Shown piece after piece: positions 1-10,985 of a stretch of 64,000 bases of DNA (positions are counted from its first letter, which is position 1; each line of letters opens with the position of its first letter). The notes below the pieces were generated by a model. That model saw nothing but the letters and a program-made list of their open reading frames with translations. It was not told the origin of the DNA and did no database searches. Source of the stretch: Symbiodinium natans (taxonomy: Eukaryota > Sar > Dinophyceae > Suessiales > Symbiodiniaceae); contig CAJNDS010000957.1 of the NCBI GenBank assembly GCA_905221605.1, forward strand, positions 547,501-611,500. The letters are read 5' to 3'. The translations under genes and the position numbers were made by a program.

Positions 1-49
<49 letters not shown>

Positions 50-51
50 TG

Positions 52-98
<47 letters not shown>

Positions 99-240
99 GT
101 GTGTGTGTGTGTGGTGTGGTGTGGTACGTGTGTGTGTGTGTGTGTGGTGTGTGTGGCTCTGTGTGTGTGTGGCTCTGTGTGTGTGTGTGTGTGTGTGTGT
201 GGCTGTGTGTGTGTGGCTCTGTGTGTGTGTGTGTGTGTGT
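1..240. repeat. (GT)n microsatellite
   Basis: Nearly pure TG/GT dinucleotides, interrupted by GGTGTG and GGCTCTG variants from about 118 onward. All three forward frames read as Cys-Val alternation, which is a by-product of the repeat and not a gene. Confidence 0.97.
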
Positions 241-1031
241 GCGCGAGACTTGTCGGAGGGTCAAATATGTACGAGCAGGATTCAGAAGATAGCCAATATG
301 TGTGCTAAGGTACATTCCTATGCTTCGCTTCGTGTTACATGCAGAGACTCCCAGGATTGCATGCGCACGAAGGCCAGTGAAATTCGTTTTGCGTCATTTT
401 GCCTCATTTTGCCGAGCCCTGCCCTGATGCGCAGGTGCTGGTAGGCCATTTGCTGAGGTTGGCGGAGTGTTCTTGGTCGGGGCCTCGTCCTGAAAAAGAT
501 GCGCGAGTCAGCTCAGAGCCCGAGAGTGCAGGCCCATGCTCTTCATGTCTGGAAACGGGAATGAGATGAATGAGACGGTTGGCGCAGAAGGCTTCTGGCA
601 AAGGATGGGGGGCGACGATCAGTCAGCAGGCAGAGCAGCCTTCATGATTCAGTAAGGGGGCTGGGATAGGAAGTGTGTGCAAAGTTTTCTGCAATTTGTG
701 TGTTCCACAGGCCTTTGCAGGGGTTTCTTCCAGGTGTGGGGCACAGGCTACGCCTCCTCGGTGCAGGATGTGAAGGTTCTCAGGGGCTGGGGCTTTCCAA
801 AGAGGGCCCAGATTGGAGCAGCCCAAAATAGCTTTTCACAATGCGGCGATTCATATGATTGCCGGCGCGATTTTGCCGCGTCTTTCGGTAATTGGTGTCC
901 ATTCGAAAGGTTTGTTTGTCGCCATACGTTGGCGAATCCTCGCACCCGCTCCCTACAAAGCCAAGAACGGTCCCGCTTGGACATACTTGCACGGCCACGT
1001 GCCAGTGCTCGAGGCCATTTGCTAGCCGGCC
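241..1031. other. No gene recognised
   Basis: Mixed-composition DNA between the microsatellite and the first plausible reading frame. Short overlapping frames exist on both strands but none shows a family motif or a convincing exon border. I see nothing else in it. Confidence 0.5.
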
Positions 1032-1760
1032 TTGAATGAATATTCGAGAGAGCCAGTTTCCTGGAACACCCCCAAATCAAAATGCCGAAACCCTGCTCAG
1101 TGCCACTGTTCAGGCATCCGTTCCTTCATCAAAGGCCTCAACGTTTGGTACAAAGCATGGCCTGCATCTGCCATCCTTCTTGCTCGGAGGTTGAGGTGTC
1201 ATTGTTCACATCCACACGAGACCATTGCAAAGAATGCCCAGCGAACTTTGGTTTTCTGGGCTGGACAATGCTTTCAGACAGCAAAGGCCAAAGCAGTCCG
1301 GCACCTCCTTATCAAGGATATGATATACTGGCTTCGCCATGCAGATGATGGAATTCGTGTTGAGATTTGTCTGGCTTTTGCCATCCGTGGCCCACATCTA
1401 CTTGGGAGGTTCAGGGAGGCTTGCGTGCAGGCTTTGTTGGAGGCTTGTGGGCCCAATGACGCATGCCGAAAAGCAGCAGTCAAAGCCCTGCGCGCTTTTG
1501 CGGAAGCAGACCTGGAGTGGTACCTGACACTTCGTCCCCGCCTCATCGAAGTTTGGATCGCCGGGCAACAAGGATCTGCCTGTGACATCCTTCATATGAT
1601 CGGCGATATGGATGCAGACCGATCGATACTTGCAATGCGTGCAGTCTGGCAGAGCTGCAAGGACATCGCGAGTAGCATCTTTGAAAAGAGCAAGGACACC
1701 TTCCTTGTGGACCCCTTCAGAGCATGCTCCGCGACAGGATCTGGGTTTCCATGCACGTAG
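1032..1760 (+). CDS. Helical-repeat (HEAT-like) protein fragment
   Basis: An open frame of 242 codons. From about residue 85 to 215 it reads as successive amphipathic helices rich in Ala, Leu and Arg, for example VRHLLIKDMIYWLRHADDG, then ACVQALLEACGPNDACRKAA, then VKALRAFAEADLEW. This resembles HEAT/armadillo repeats, which act as protein-binding scaffolds. The first 80 residues look poorer and may be intron or untranslated sequence, so the real start is unknown. The frame ends in non-repetitive sequence without a clear domain, so it may be one exon of a larger gene or a decayed copy. No signal peptide or catalytic motif is seen. The helical-repeat reading is an inference from pattern only. 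Confidence 0.42.
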   Translation: MNEYSREPVSWNTPKSKCRNPAQCHCSGIRSFIKGLNVWYKAWPASAILLARRLRCHCSHPHETIAKNAQRTLVFWAGQCFQTAKAKAVRHLLIKDMIYWLRHADDGIRVEICLAFAIRGPHLLGRFREACVQALLEACGPNDACRKAAVKALRAFAEADLEWYLTLRPRLIEVWIAGQQGSACDILHMIGDMDADRSILAMRAVWQSCKDIASSIFEKSKDTFLVDPFRACSATGSGFPCT

Positions 1761-2460
1761 GGAACACCGTTCCATGACGAGGGAGGTCTTGTACATCACG
1801 GAGGATTGCAAATCTGCAAAGGGTCCAAGGAGGTCCCAGGAAAATCTTCGCCTGCCGTGCGGAGTGGCCTTCAAGTTCACCGGTCCTTCGGCCAGGCGCA
1901 CGGAAGAGCGACGCAGGCCAGATGACGCCGTGAGGTCGAGACTGTCGAGGCTTGACTGCGAAGCAGGGCGCAGAGACAAAAGTAGATAGTAGAATTTGCC
2001 GCAACTGACGGTCGCCCTTGAATCATCGGTTCTCAAGTGCTTGTGATGCTTTGTGCCTGCCCGCAGCCGAGCGTCAAAGCCACGCTACAACTAGGCAAAT
2101 TCTCGTAGGAGAACATGTCCGATCTGGGCTTGGGTGACACTTCGAGCTGGGCACTTAAAGTGTTGCGTGTTCTGGAGCTTGATTGCATGGGTACTTTAAG
2201 AAGGGGCCAGCTATGTCATGGCTGAAAGCAACGCTCAGCAGCTGAGGTCGTTTTGGCAATTGCCTGGAGCTTCTGACATCAGGCAGGCGCCAATCATTTT
2301 GTTTGGGGAGTTTCAGGCTATCAATTCCCACCCAAGCACAGCCAGGCTTTCTCCTGCTGGGTGGGATGTTGAGCCTGGCACTCAGGCTCCTCGCTGCCAG
2401 ACAGGGACAAGACCATGTCTCGAAGTTGACCCTTTAGACACATCTCCGCATGCCGCACAG
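1761..2460. other. No confident gene
   Basis: A short forward frame opens at 2218 (MAESNAQQLRSF...) and runs into the telomere-like palindrome at 2461-2511. It shows no recognisable domain and could be an exon or chance. Nothing else is seen. Confidence 0.35.
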
Positions 2461-2511
2461 GGTTCAGGGTTCAGGGTTTGGGGTTTAGGGTTTCCCTAAA
2501 CCCTAAACCCC
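2461..2511. repeat. Head-to-head telomere-type heptamers
   Basis: Forward heptamers TTCAGGG, TTCAGGG, TTTGGGG, TTTAGGG run directly into CCCTAAA, CCCTAAA, CCCC at about 2493. The two arms are inverted complements, so the stretch is a near-perfect palindrome able to fold as a hairpin. TTTAGGG is the telomere heptamer reported for dinoflagellates and plants. Confidence 0.85.
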
Positions 2512-3529
2512 AAGTTGAGGTTGGCTCTGGCGCTTGGGGCCACAGGCCCGGCGCCTTGGTCTTGCTGCGTGGGATCCAAGCTCCTAGGAACCACCTCCCA
2601 CACACCTTGTTGGGGTTATCCAGAGTTTGGCGTTGGATAGTGATCATTAGACTTCCGGGAGGCGCGCGATGTAGAATGTCCGCTTCACCCATTATTGGGC
2701 TAGCGGTGGCACGAGAACTCATAAGTAATGTCTCGCATGTTAGCCATATCTGATTTGCAGATCTCCGCGACGTGGAATTCCATTGCAGGCCACGGAGGGT
2801 CATCACTGCTCCTCCTGGACCGATTTTGTTGCCCGTGGGAAAGGATATGCCCAGCGATCCATGGACATCGTCGCAGAAGCATGCGGCTTCTTCGATGAGG
2901 CCCATGTTGCGTTGCATGGGTCCGCCGTTGTTTTTTGTTCCTGCTTCCGCGATGTACCCACCAACTTTCAGGCATGAGCATATCCGCACTGACCCAATTA
3001 CACAACTCCCCTGAAATCGGGGCGGGATGGAGCACGAACCCATCGATCTCAATGCAGTCTTGACATGTCTTGACGCAATACCGAGGGCCAGATTCGGATA
3101 AATCTCGCTTGGATGGGAATGCTGATTGATTGGCCCTGGGAAGGGCTGTCCTGGCGGCGGTGCCTCACCCAAATCCTTCAAGGCCAGGGCTTTCGGCCTG
3201 TAGATGTCAGACCAACAACGGGGAGCCAGTTGTTTTGGGTGGGCATAAAGGTACGTGTCATGATGCACTGCAGGTCCTACTTCAAAGGTTTGTTTCAGCT
3301 CGCTTTGGCTTTCTGCAGCCTCCCCACGCTGGGATTCCAGAAACATACCTTGAACCACGAGCCGCAAACCTGAGCCGTCAGCCCCTGAAATCCGTTCAGG
3401 TGGATGCTTCCTTGCAGGAGACCGAGATAGAAGGTCTTGTTGACTGACTGAAGCCCCCGCGCGAGATCTCACCCGCGTGGCCGCGTGGATGGTCGTTGCG
3501 GTGCTCTGATTTTGTACAGGGATTTGCAC
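2471..3529 (-). CDS. Unrecognised long minus-strand ORF
   Basis: A 352-codon open frame, long for this base composition, but with no family motif I recognise. Its last codons are the telomere-type palindrome (it ends ...LNPKP), so the natural C-terminus cannot be as drawn. Segments such as GGYIAEAGTKNNGG and CFCDDVHGSLGISFP look protein-like, but the complementary strand is also partly open (2772-3014, 3130-3447). It could be a decayed mobile-element or gene fragment, or chance. Confidence 0.2.
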   Translation of the reverse strand: MQIPVQNQSTATTIHAATRVRSRAGASVSQQDLLSRSPARKHPPERISGADGSGLRLVVQGMFLESQRGEAAESQSELKQTFEVGPAVHHDTYLYAHPKQLAPRCWSDIYRPKALALKDLGEAPPPGQPFPGPINQHSHPSEIYPNLALGIASRHVKTALRSMGSCSIPPRFQGSCVIGSVRICSCLKVGGYIAEAGTKNNGGPMQRNMGLIEEAACFCDDVHGSLGISFPTGNKIGPGGAVMTLRGLQWNSTSRRSANQIWLTCETLLMSSRATASPIMGEADILHRAPPGSLMITIQRQTLDNPNKVCGRWFLGAWIPRSKTKAPGLWPQAPEPTSTWGLGFRETLNPKP

Positions 3530-4258
3530 AGTGCCTACTGGCCTAACAGCCAGGACATAGAGGGCCTAGCAGATCAAGGGTCAACATCCCGTGCGGCTGT
3601 CCACGCAGTGGCCCTGCGGCAGGGGCCCAAGATGCCCACCTGCTGGCAGATGACAAACAAGGGAAAAAGTGTCAGCGGCTTGCGTGCGTGCTTAGAGCTG
3701 TTGACCTGTATTTCTCACCTGCATGCATAGTGCCTAGACCCCTCTCAACAGCACAGAGTTGCCGATGCAAGTGTTTTCCACTTTGGCCAAACAGGGTGAT
3801 CCGCCAGGCGCGTGCAGACAGGAGTCGTTCAAGGTGCCTAGTTCGCACATGGCGCGCCCTCGGCTATGCGGAAGGCCGGCGAGCGAGTGTGGCCAGATCG
3901 CGAATGCTAGTACCTTACCAGCCATCCTTCCATGTGTGCTAAAGGATGGCTACATGTGCGACAACAAAAGATCAACAGATCAACATCTTTGACGCAAGCC
4001 ACAGAATCCTGAACAAGGGGACCGAATATAAGACTTTCATCATGTCCTTATTTCTCAAAACCTGAGGTTTTGAACTCTTTAAGCCTTCAATTTGCAGAGT
4101 CGCACGTCAAGAATCTTAGAAGTTCAGTTTATTGCAGCAGCCGTGAAAGAATAAGTAGCTGGCTTACTGAGCCCCATGAGCCATTGAGCAGGCGCCCGGC
4201 AGAAGAAGAGGAGCTGGAGCTCTGCACTCAGCGAGGGTGGGGCCGCCCGAGTCGGTAG
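3530..4258. other. No gene recognised
   Basis: Only short overlapping frames on both strands. There is a purine-rich stretch around 4195-4225 and a pyrimidine-rich stretch (CTCCCTCGCTCTCC type) just beyond at 4330-4380. Confidence 0.45.
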
Positions 4259-4316
4259 AGACTTCTATCGGGTGTCGCTTGTGACTTCTGTGCCGGTGTC
4301 GCTTGTGACTTCTCAG
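4259..4316 (-). repeat. Left inverted arm flanking telomere-type satellite
   Basis: Read on the minus strand this holds two copies of AGAAGTCACAAGCGACACC. The same unit occurs in plus orientation at 5549-5640, so the satellite between them is bracketed by short inverted repeats. Each unit itself contains a GTCAC/GTGAC inverted core. Confidence 0.75.
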
Positions 4317-4679
4317 TCTCTGCGGCGGCCCTCCCTCGCTCTCCTCTCCCTTCTCCTCCCTCTTCCACCTCCTCCCCTCCAAAGCAGAGGGAAAACCCTC
4401 ACACAAACAATCCATGAAAATTAAGACATCAAGTTTTAAAATAAGAATTGTAGAGGACGGACTAAGAACTCCGGGAATGGGCCAAGGGGGTTTTAGGGCA
4501 AGGAGTCCGTAGTGTTCAGGCAGCAGAGGTGTAGCAGGTGTGCAGGGTTGTGGGCATGAGGCGGGGGGGGGGGGGGGGGGTCAAGGTTTGAGGCCTTGTG
4601 GCTCTGGTTTTGGGGGGTGCAGTCTGTCGTGCTGGTCATTTTGTGGACAGCTGATTTCTTTGGCGAAGGAAATGTTGGT

Positions 4680-5400
4680 GGGAAAACCCTAAACCCTAAA
4701 AAGAGATGTTGGTTGCCAAACCCTGAACCCGAAAAGGCCCTAAACCCTGAAAGGATGTTGATTGCCAAGCCCCTAAACCCTAAAAGAGATGTTCGTTGCC
4801 AAGCCCTAAACCCTCAAAGGAGATGTTGGTTGTCACACCCTAAACCCTAAAAGGAGATGTTGGTTGCCAAGCCCTAAACCTTAAAAGGAAATGTTGGTGG
4901 GAAAACCCTAAACCCTAAAAGGAGATGTTGGTTGCCAAACCCTAAACCCTAACTGGCCCTAAACCCAAAGAGGAGATGTTGGTTGCCAAACCCTAAACCC
5001 TAAAAGGAGATGTTGGTTGCCAAACCCTAAACCCTAAAAAGAGATGTTGGTTGCCAAACCCTAAACCCCAAAAGGCCCTAAGCCCTGAAAGGAGATGTTG
5101 GTTGCCGAACCCTAAGCCCTCAAAGGAAATGTTGGTGGGAAAACCCTAAACCCTAAAAGGAGATGTTGGTTGCCAAACCCTAAATCCTAAAAGGAGATGT
5201 TGGTTGCCACACCCTAAACCCTCAAAGGAAATGTTGGTGGGAAAACCCTAAACCCTAAAGGGAGATGTTGGTTGCCAAACCCTAAACCCTAAAAGGAGAT
5301 GCTGGTTGCCACACCCTAAACCCTAAAAGGAGATGTTGGTTGCCAAGCCCTAAACCCTAAATGGAGATACCCTAAACCCAAACCCCCAAGCCCTACACCG
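4680..5400 (+). repeat. Composite satellite of CCCTAAA heptamers and fixed spacer
   Basis: About 20 units of roughly 30-36 bp. Each has one or two CCCTAAA heptamers followed by a spacer of the type AAAGGAGATGTTGGTTGCCA. A variant spacer (GGAAATGTTGGTGGGAAAA) recurs at 4667, 4890, 5125 and 5228, suggesting a longer-order periodicity. A G homopolymer lies upstream at 4562-4580, and degenerate heptamers continue to about 5470. No gene is present. Confidence 0.92.
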
Positions 5401-5548
5401 TGAACCCTAAACCCTGAACCCTGAGGCTAGACCCCGATTCCATGACCGTCTGAACCCTGAGCCCAAACCGCGAGCCCGTGCGAGAAAGTCCAAGATGCAA
5501 GGCTGACATGCATTTTTGCTGAGAGGTGTTGCAGATTGGCCGGCTAGA

Positions 5549-5640
5549 GAAGTCACAGGTGACACCCGAGAGAAGTCACAAGTGAGGCGCCTCTCGGGAA
5601 GTCACAAGTGACACCCGACAGAAGTCACAAGTGACCCGCC
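5549..5640 (+). repeat. Right inverted arm flanking telomere-type satellite
   Basis: Four direct copies of AGAAGTCACARGTGA, three of them continuing into CACCCGA or CCCGCC. They match the reverse complement of 4259-4316. See the left arm entry. Confidence 0.75.
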
Positions 5641-5649
5641 TATCGCCCG

Positions 5650-7471
5650 AGTCATCCCTGCCATACATACGGGGATCGTAACAAAGAAAGACCAGCCCGG
5701 CCCTTGCAAAGAGACGGGGGGAGGGCCAAGCAGCTAAGCATCGGTTTCGGACATACAGGTCCGGCTTCGGCAAGGGCAAGCCCGGCATGAACAGAGCACG
5801 ACCAAACCACAGGCCCGCCAGGCCAGGTGAACCATCAGCCCCGAGTTCCGCTACATTATCCTTGCAGATCGGATCGCTGTCGCCGTTGGCAAGGTTTGCC
5901 CCCGTCTTTAAAGGCAAACCTTGGAAGGTGAAGGCCCTCCCATGTGTCCGATTGTTCCCTTGTTGCGACCGCCGAAAAGAGGAAGGATTGGTGCGCTGGT
6001 CTGAATGTTCTGGTCGCAGTTGTGGTTGGGATTATGTTTTCTGATGTTAACACTGTGGTTTTCCTCAGCATACATTTTCTGTCTTGCGCGCCAAAAAGCT
6101 TTGGACCATTATCGGAACGCGTTGTGCGCGTTTGATCTCTGGATTGGGCTATTGCTGTGATCCTTCTGCAGTCTTTTGCGTGCAAACCCATTTCCTGCAC
6201 AAGTGTCTGAATGCCGTGCTCGTTGCTGCTGCCAGTGCGCCATGGATTGCTCTTCGTGGAGAATGATGTTCTTTCTAAAGCGGACACTCTTAACTGTGAC
6301 AAGTGATGCGTTGAATGGTTTTGCGGCGTCCAGCTGGGAGGAAGCACTAGATGCTTGTTAACGTTTTGCGTGGCAATCTCGTGATTTGTAATGCTGGCGG
6401 ATGAAGTTTGAGCGTTTTTTTTGCAGAAAAAAATGTGGTTTGCAGGTGTTGCTTCTGATGCTGCGCGCAACTTCATATTGAGGCTGCCCACCAAAAAGTC
6501 GCTTTGCGTTGGTTTGTTTGAGCCTCCATAACTTCTGAGTTGTACGGTCCCATGACCTTGCCACATTGAGTGGCAAAACTTCTCAGGACTCGTCTTTATC
6601 TCTCAAGCTTTTGCTCCAGGGCGTTCGGTGTCTCGCCACGAGTGTTTGTGCTAAGTGATGCATGTTGTGTCCCGCTATATGTTCCAGTCCGCATGTTGCA
6701 AGAGTGAGAACATACAAGTGGATAGTATGCAGCCACCCATCAACTGTAAACACTTCCGTTTTGTGTTGGGGATTCGGAGTTGAACATGTTGTGCGAAGAG
6801 CATGACAGGCAGAGGTCAGAGCCCTGTGGTTGTGTACGCTATAGCTGCCTGCTGCAGGCGACTGCAATGTATCATATGAGTAGTATGTGCAGCCCACCGT
6901 GCGTTTTGTTTCATATTAGAGCTTTAGCGATGGTGGGCTTCGTGCCAGGGAGCAAGGTACCGTGGAGCCCGTGCGTGCGTACCGCGTATAATTGCCCAGT
7001 GGATGCCGGTTCACTAACCGTTTCTTGGGAAGTTCATATCGTGCAAAGCTGGTGAGCCTCAGTGAACCGAGTTCCAAAAGGGCTCTGGATTCGACAAGAG
7101 TAACAGGAGGCTGGGAGTCTTTTTTGCAGCTCATTATAACATTAAATGCCACCTATCCTTCATGCAAAGCCACCCATGTGCCGACATCTGCAAAGAATAC
7201 TGAATGTTTTGTTCCTATGATTGAAAGCACAGATGCCAGCGCAGAGATGGTGTCCTGTTCCAGATAGCATTGCACGAGTCAGGAAACTGAAGCAGAAGTT
7301 TTCGTCTTGCGGCCAATATCATGAGAATCAGTCTCGAACATGAAAAAGGAGTCACCTTTAAAAAGCCGAGACGGCAGCGGGCTGTGGAATTTGTTTCGAG
7401 CAGGAATGTAACAAGCGTTGGAAAGACGTTGGGGCCCTTTTTTGCTCGAGCCATTTCGGTTGAACAGGATT
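5650..7471. other. No gene recognised
   Basis: A stretch of about 1.8 kb with short overlapping frames on both strands. The longest (minus, 5856-6566) has no motif and no helical or hydrophobic pattern. The composition is more AT-rich than its neighbours around 6000-7200. Confidence 0.45.
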
Positions 7472-8024
7472 CTGCCAAAAACGGGGGGATTCGAGGTGCA
7501 GTGCAGCATGCAAGGGGAGCCTGCACGCGACCAGACAGGGACATCGATCCGCCGCCAGCAGTCGGCCACACAAGCGAGATCCAAGCATCCCGGGTGTGGG
7601 AGCAAAGTCCTTGGAGCCTCCAGTATGATCGACAAAACACTTGAAATGAAGGTTTCGCGCTTGTTTGCTGGCTTGGCCAATTACGTGAGAACGAATCTGC
7701 TTGTTGGCTTGGCCAGCACAGGCCAGCCTCAGGAACTTCCAGGGGCCTCCACGCATGACTTGAATTTCTTTTTGACGAAGGTTTCCCCTGCACCAATGGC
7801 TTCTCCTTTTTGCTGACCGGACTACTGAAACGAAACTTTAGAATGAGCTTCCACGTCCCGGAGCCTCCTTAGAACAAATCCAGAGACCTTCAATGACTTG
7901 CCGGAGTTCCACAGACTTCGAAAACCCTCCAGGCATATCAATGGAGCCTCCAAGAACCTTCTTTTCGGCCAAAAGTCATAAGAGGGTCCGGACATGTCCG
8001 GACCGAGGTCGAGGAGGTCCCACA
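7472..8024 (+). repeat. Duplicated segment A, copy 1
   Basis: Matches 10986-11576 over almost its whole length with scattered substitutions. Copy 2 has about 45 extra bases near 11360-11400. Both contain many GGAGCCTCC motifs. A short frame (IDKTLE...KVSRLFAGLANY) is kept in both copies with a stop at the same place (ASPFC then TGA), but which strand is coding, if any, is unresolved. Confidence 0.85.
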
Positions 8025-8028
8025 TGTT

Positions 8029-9699
8029 CCGCAGAATCGCAAGCAAAGGCAGAGGGAGTCAAACCCAATACTCATAGTATTGTTCCGCCAACCGCTCGTC
8101 CCCGTTAAACGCCTGAGGCTTTGGGGTAAAGCTGCGAGTCGTGGGGCTTCGCTGTCCGCTCTCTTCTCCGGACCTCTCTGGAAAAACCGTGGCTACAGGT
8201 TCCTGGCACGGGCGCGATGGAAGGTCCTCATGGCGCAAGGATCAAGGCCATGCGGAGTTTGAGTGTAGCAACATCTCGGCTGATCATGTGCTTGGCCATG
8301 CTTCGCAATGATGCACTGACGCTTGGCAAGGGCAGGCGCCACCTTGGAGAGCCGAGTTTTGTTGGGGGCTTTGGTGCAGCCCATGGCAACCGCAGCGCTT
8401 GACCGGAGGTGTTTGGCAAAGCTGGAAGGACTGGTCCAGCAAGGGCGAGGACCGAGGCTGTGCAGCGTGGGTTCAAGGGGCAGCTCTCACGTGGTGCTCG
8501 TTGTTAGGCCAGTAATGCTTGCACCTGCAGGTGCCTGGCAACACAATGGCAACGACTGGCATGTGGAGAGATCCTCGCAAGGCAGTCAGGATGAAGGCAG
8601 CTTGGCTTCAGAGATGGCTACTAACATGAGACTAGTACTCCCATGAACACGCCACGCATCGCAGGGCCAACGCAACAAACACTGCCGCACGTGGTAGGTT
8701 CGAGTGCTGTTGTAAGTTAAAAGTTAAAACTCTCATGCGCCAGGCGAACAGAAGCCGCTAGGCCGGCGTTTGCTTCCTTGACGGCAGGATGCTGACGTGC
8801 GATGCGTGCAACGTGTTCCTGGTAGGCAACCCTCGCAAGCCTCGTGCGAAAGTGAAGTCTCGGCTGTTCGCCACCGCTGTGGCAGCCACCGTTCAACCTT
8901 CGAGGAAAGAATCCCCGACCAGGTGCCGCCGGCCACAACCCTTGGAGCACTCGCACTCGGAGCCAGCTGCTGTGGAGTTTGAGGAGCAGGAGGAGCCGGC
9001 GGAGCAGGCAAAGCCAGAGCCCAAGGAGGCTGCGGCCAAGGCAGAGCCCGTGCAAGCAGTGGAGGTCCAGCCAAAGCGCTGGGCACCCTGCCCGAAAGAG
9101 AGCGACGCAAATATGGGGTACGGGATGGGTCGCGTGGACCCGTTCTCGGTGGGCTACGCCTGCCGAGCCATCCCAGACAGACAGCCCGAGGGCCGCAATG
9201 TTAACCAGCCGCTAAACAGAGTGTGGCAGGAAGTTAAAGTGAACCAGTGCGAGGGCATCTGTTACCTCGGCTACGAGCACCCCATTGAGGTGTTTCGAGC
9301 CGTGTCCGCTGAGGGACAGGAGCAACTCTTCACCTTGCAAGGGTGGAAGCTGCAGCTCCTCCAACTGGCGGCCTTGGCGAGATACCCGAAAAAGGCAATA
9401 ATCCAGCCGAAGTTTGTGCTGGAGAAAGCGGACATCGACGCCATTCTGGCAGACACAGAAATCCCCGACAACTTCAACACGGTGCACATTGTTGGCGAGG
9501 ATGGCGCCCAGCCCTTTTCGTGGGAGGCCATTGTGCAGCAAAAGAGCGCGAAGCTAAAAGCTTGACAGCGCAGACTTTGAACTGCAAAGCGGTTGTCACC
9601 AAGAAAGCCTGGCACTTTGATCTTCACGACAGCATTTCTGTGACCTTGGCGGTGGTGGGAAGTCAAAAGCATGACGCCCCTGGACAGCGCAGCGTGACA
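8029..9699 (+). repeat. Duplicated segment B, copy 1
   Basis: Near-identical to 12127-13818 (offset 4098 bp at its start). It contains the gene at 8789-9565 and about 760 bp of upstream sequence that is also conserved. In copy 1, segments A and B are adjacent; in copy 2 about 550 bp separate them. Confidence 0.93.
8789..9565 (+). CDS. Duplicated unknown protein, copy 1 (258 codons)
   Basis: The function is not recognised. From the ATG at 8789 the protein has a Cys-containing start (MLTCDACNV) and a basic stretch (RKPRAKVKSR). An Ala/Glu/Pro-rich linker follows at about residues 50-90, then a likely globular domain of about 160 residues that includes GYGMGRVDPFSVGYACRAIP and GICYLGYEHPIEVFRAVSAE, and the C-terminus AIVQQKSAKLKA. 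No transmembrane segment or catalytic motif is seen. The frame is kept in the second copy (12887-13714), and the few differences seen are mostly silent or single substitutions, which supports a real gene. The ATG follows GGCAG, which could also be an intron acceptor, so upstream exons are possible. Copy 1 lacks the 17 residues present in copy 2 after PSR. Confidence 0.72.
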   Translation: MLTCDACNVFLVGNPRKPRAKVKSRLFATAVAATVQPSRKESPTRCRRPQPLEHSHSEPAAVEFEEQEEPAEQAKPEPKEAAAKAEPVQAVEVQPKRWAPCPKESDANMGYGMGRVDPFSVGYACRAIPDRQPEGRNVNQPLNRVWQEVKVNQCEGICYLGYEHPIEVFRAVSAEGQEQLFTLQGWKLQLLQLAALARYPKKAIIQPKFVLEKADIDAILADTEIPDNFNTVHIVGEDGAQPFSWEAIVQQKSAKLKA

Positions 9700-9705
9700 T
9701 ACTGA

Positions 9706-10614
9706 TTCCTTGGAAGGCGAAGAGTAGAGTTGTTCTACGTCGAAGCGCGATGCGTGGATCGTCATGTGAGGTCCCTCAGGCTTTAGCTTTGATGGCCAAA
9801 TCTCCGATGGCTGCCGGTTTCGACGTTGCAGCAGGACAAATGACAAGAAAGAGGGCAACAGCATATGAATTTGTCTTTAAACCCTGAACGCGAAACCCGA
9901 GGCTCCTGAAAAGGGCCAGTCTTTTTCACCAAGATGTGATCTACTTGCCAACAAATGCGGCCATCCCTCATTGCACTTCCCGTCCTTATTGACGTATTGC
10001 CAAGATGCCTGCTGCAACATCCGTCCTCGTCCTGCTCGCCAGCTTCGTTTGCGCGCGCGCGCGCATGACATGCTTGAGCACACATCAGCACGGATGAGCA
10101 TCTCAACTGAAAGCACTCGGCGGAAGGACCGCTTGATCGATCCAACAAGACCTGTGAGCCATGGCTCGCCACGAGCGGTGGGACAGCGGCTGGTCCAGCT
10201 CGACCGGAAACTGGTGGGGTGAGACAGGCCGGTTCCTCATTTCTGCATGTCTGTTCCCTGATGCTGAACCTTCTTGCGTCAGGTGAAGCCTCGGACACCA
10301 GCTGGTCCCAAGTTCAGCTCTCCAAGCGATGGGGCCACGACGAAGGCCGGTGGAGGGTTGAGGTTCCTGATCCACTTTCCCGGTCTGGGGGCGGCGGTCC
10401 CAGCGTTGTTGTGCGTGTGGGCGGGTGTTCTGACAAGGCGAGTCATGGCAGCAAAGACAGCAGTCGCGATGCTTTACCGCATGTGTTTGATGGGGTTTGC
10501 GTGCGTGTGGTGGGCTGATTCAGCTGGGTTCGGTTGCTTGTCTCAGAGCGATGACTGAACCTTGCCCCCTAGACCCATTAGACCCTTAAACCCCTGAACC
10601 CTTCCTTTCCTAGC
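9706..10614. other. No gene recognised
   Basis: Short overlapping frames on both strands only. It includes a CG-alternating run at about 10050-10065 and degenerate telomere-type heptamers at 9878-9900 and 10560-10610. Confidence 0.45.
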
Positions 10615-10705
10615 TTGACCGTGGGCTACAGGTGCTTGGCACCAGCGCCACGGCGGAAGGTCCTCCTGGCATCAGGCTCAAGGCCTTGTGCTCGTAGCAA
10701 GATTG
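10615..10705 (+). repeat. Diverged third copy of part of segment B
   Basis: GACCGTGGGCTACAGGTGCT and the following bases match 8190-8275 and 12288-12373 with roughly one change in four or five positions. This is an older partial copy lying between the two recent ones. Confidence 0.65.
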
Positions 10706-10985
10706 GCGATAAGAATAGTAGCAATAATCCTTCTTTCACCGCAGGGGCCTCGCTGACTTGTCATGATGATGATGCGACAAGGCCGCGGGAAACCGTGGTC
10801 CCAAGGAGAGCCGCACCACTCTGAAGGCCAGAACTTGGCACATCCCGCGTGCATTTCGTTTACTGTTTGCCGCCTTGGCCTGGGAGATCAGGATTCACGG
10901 ACGTGCGCGCGCGCACGCGTCCAGGGGGCCTCCAGGAGCCCAGAGGTTGTTCCAATCCTGCGGGCAGCGACGGCGGTCACGTCCT

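Noticed and set aside
2471-3529. Confident minus-strand gene
   Set aside because: It is long but runs into telomere repeats and has no recognisable domain; kept as a low-confidence ORF.
5856-6566. 236-codon minus-strand ORF
   Set aside because: No motif, no helical or hydrophobic periodicity, and no sign of exon borders.
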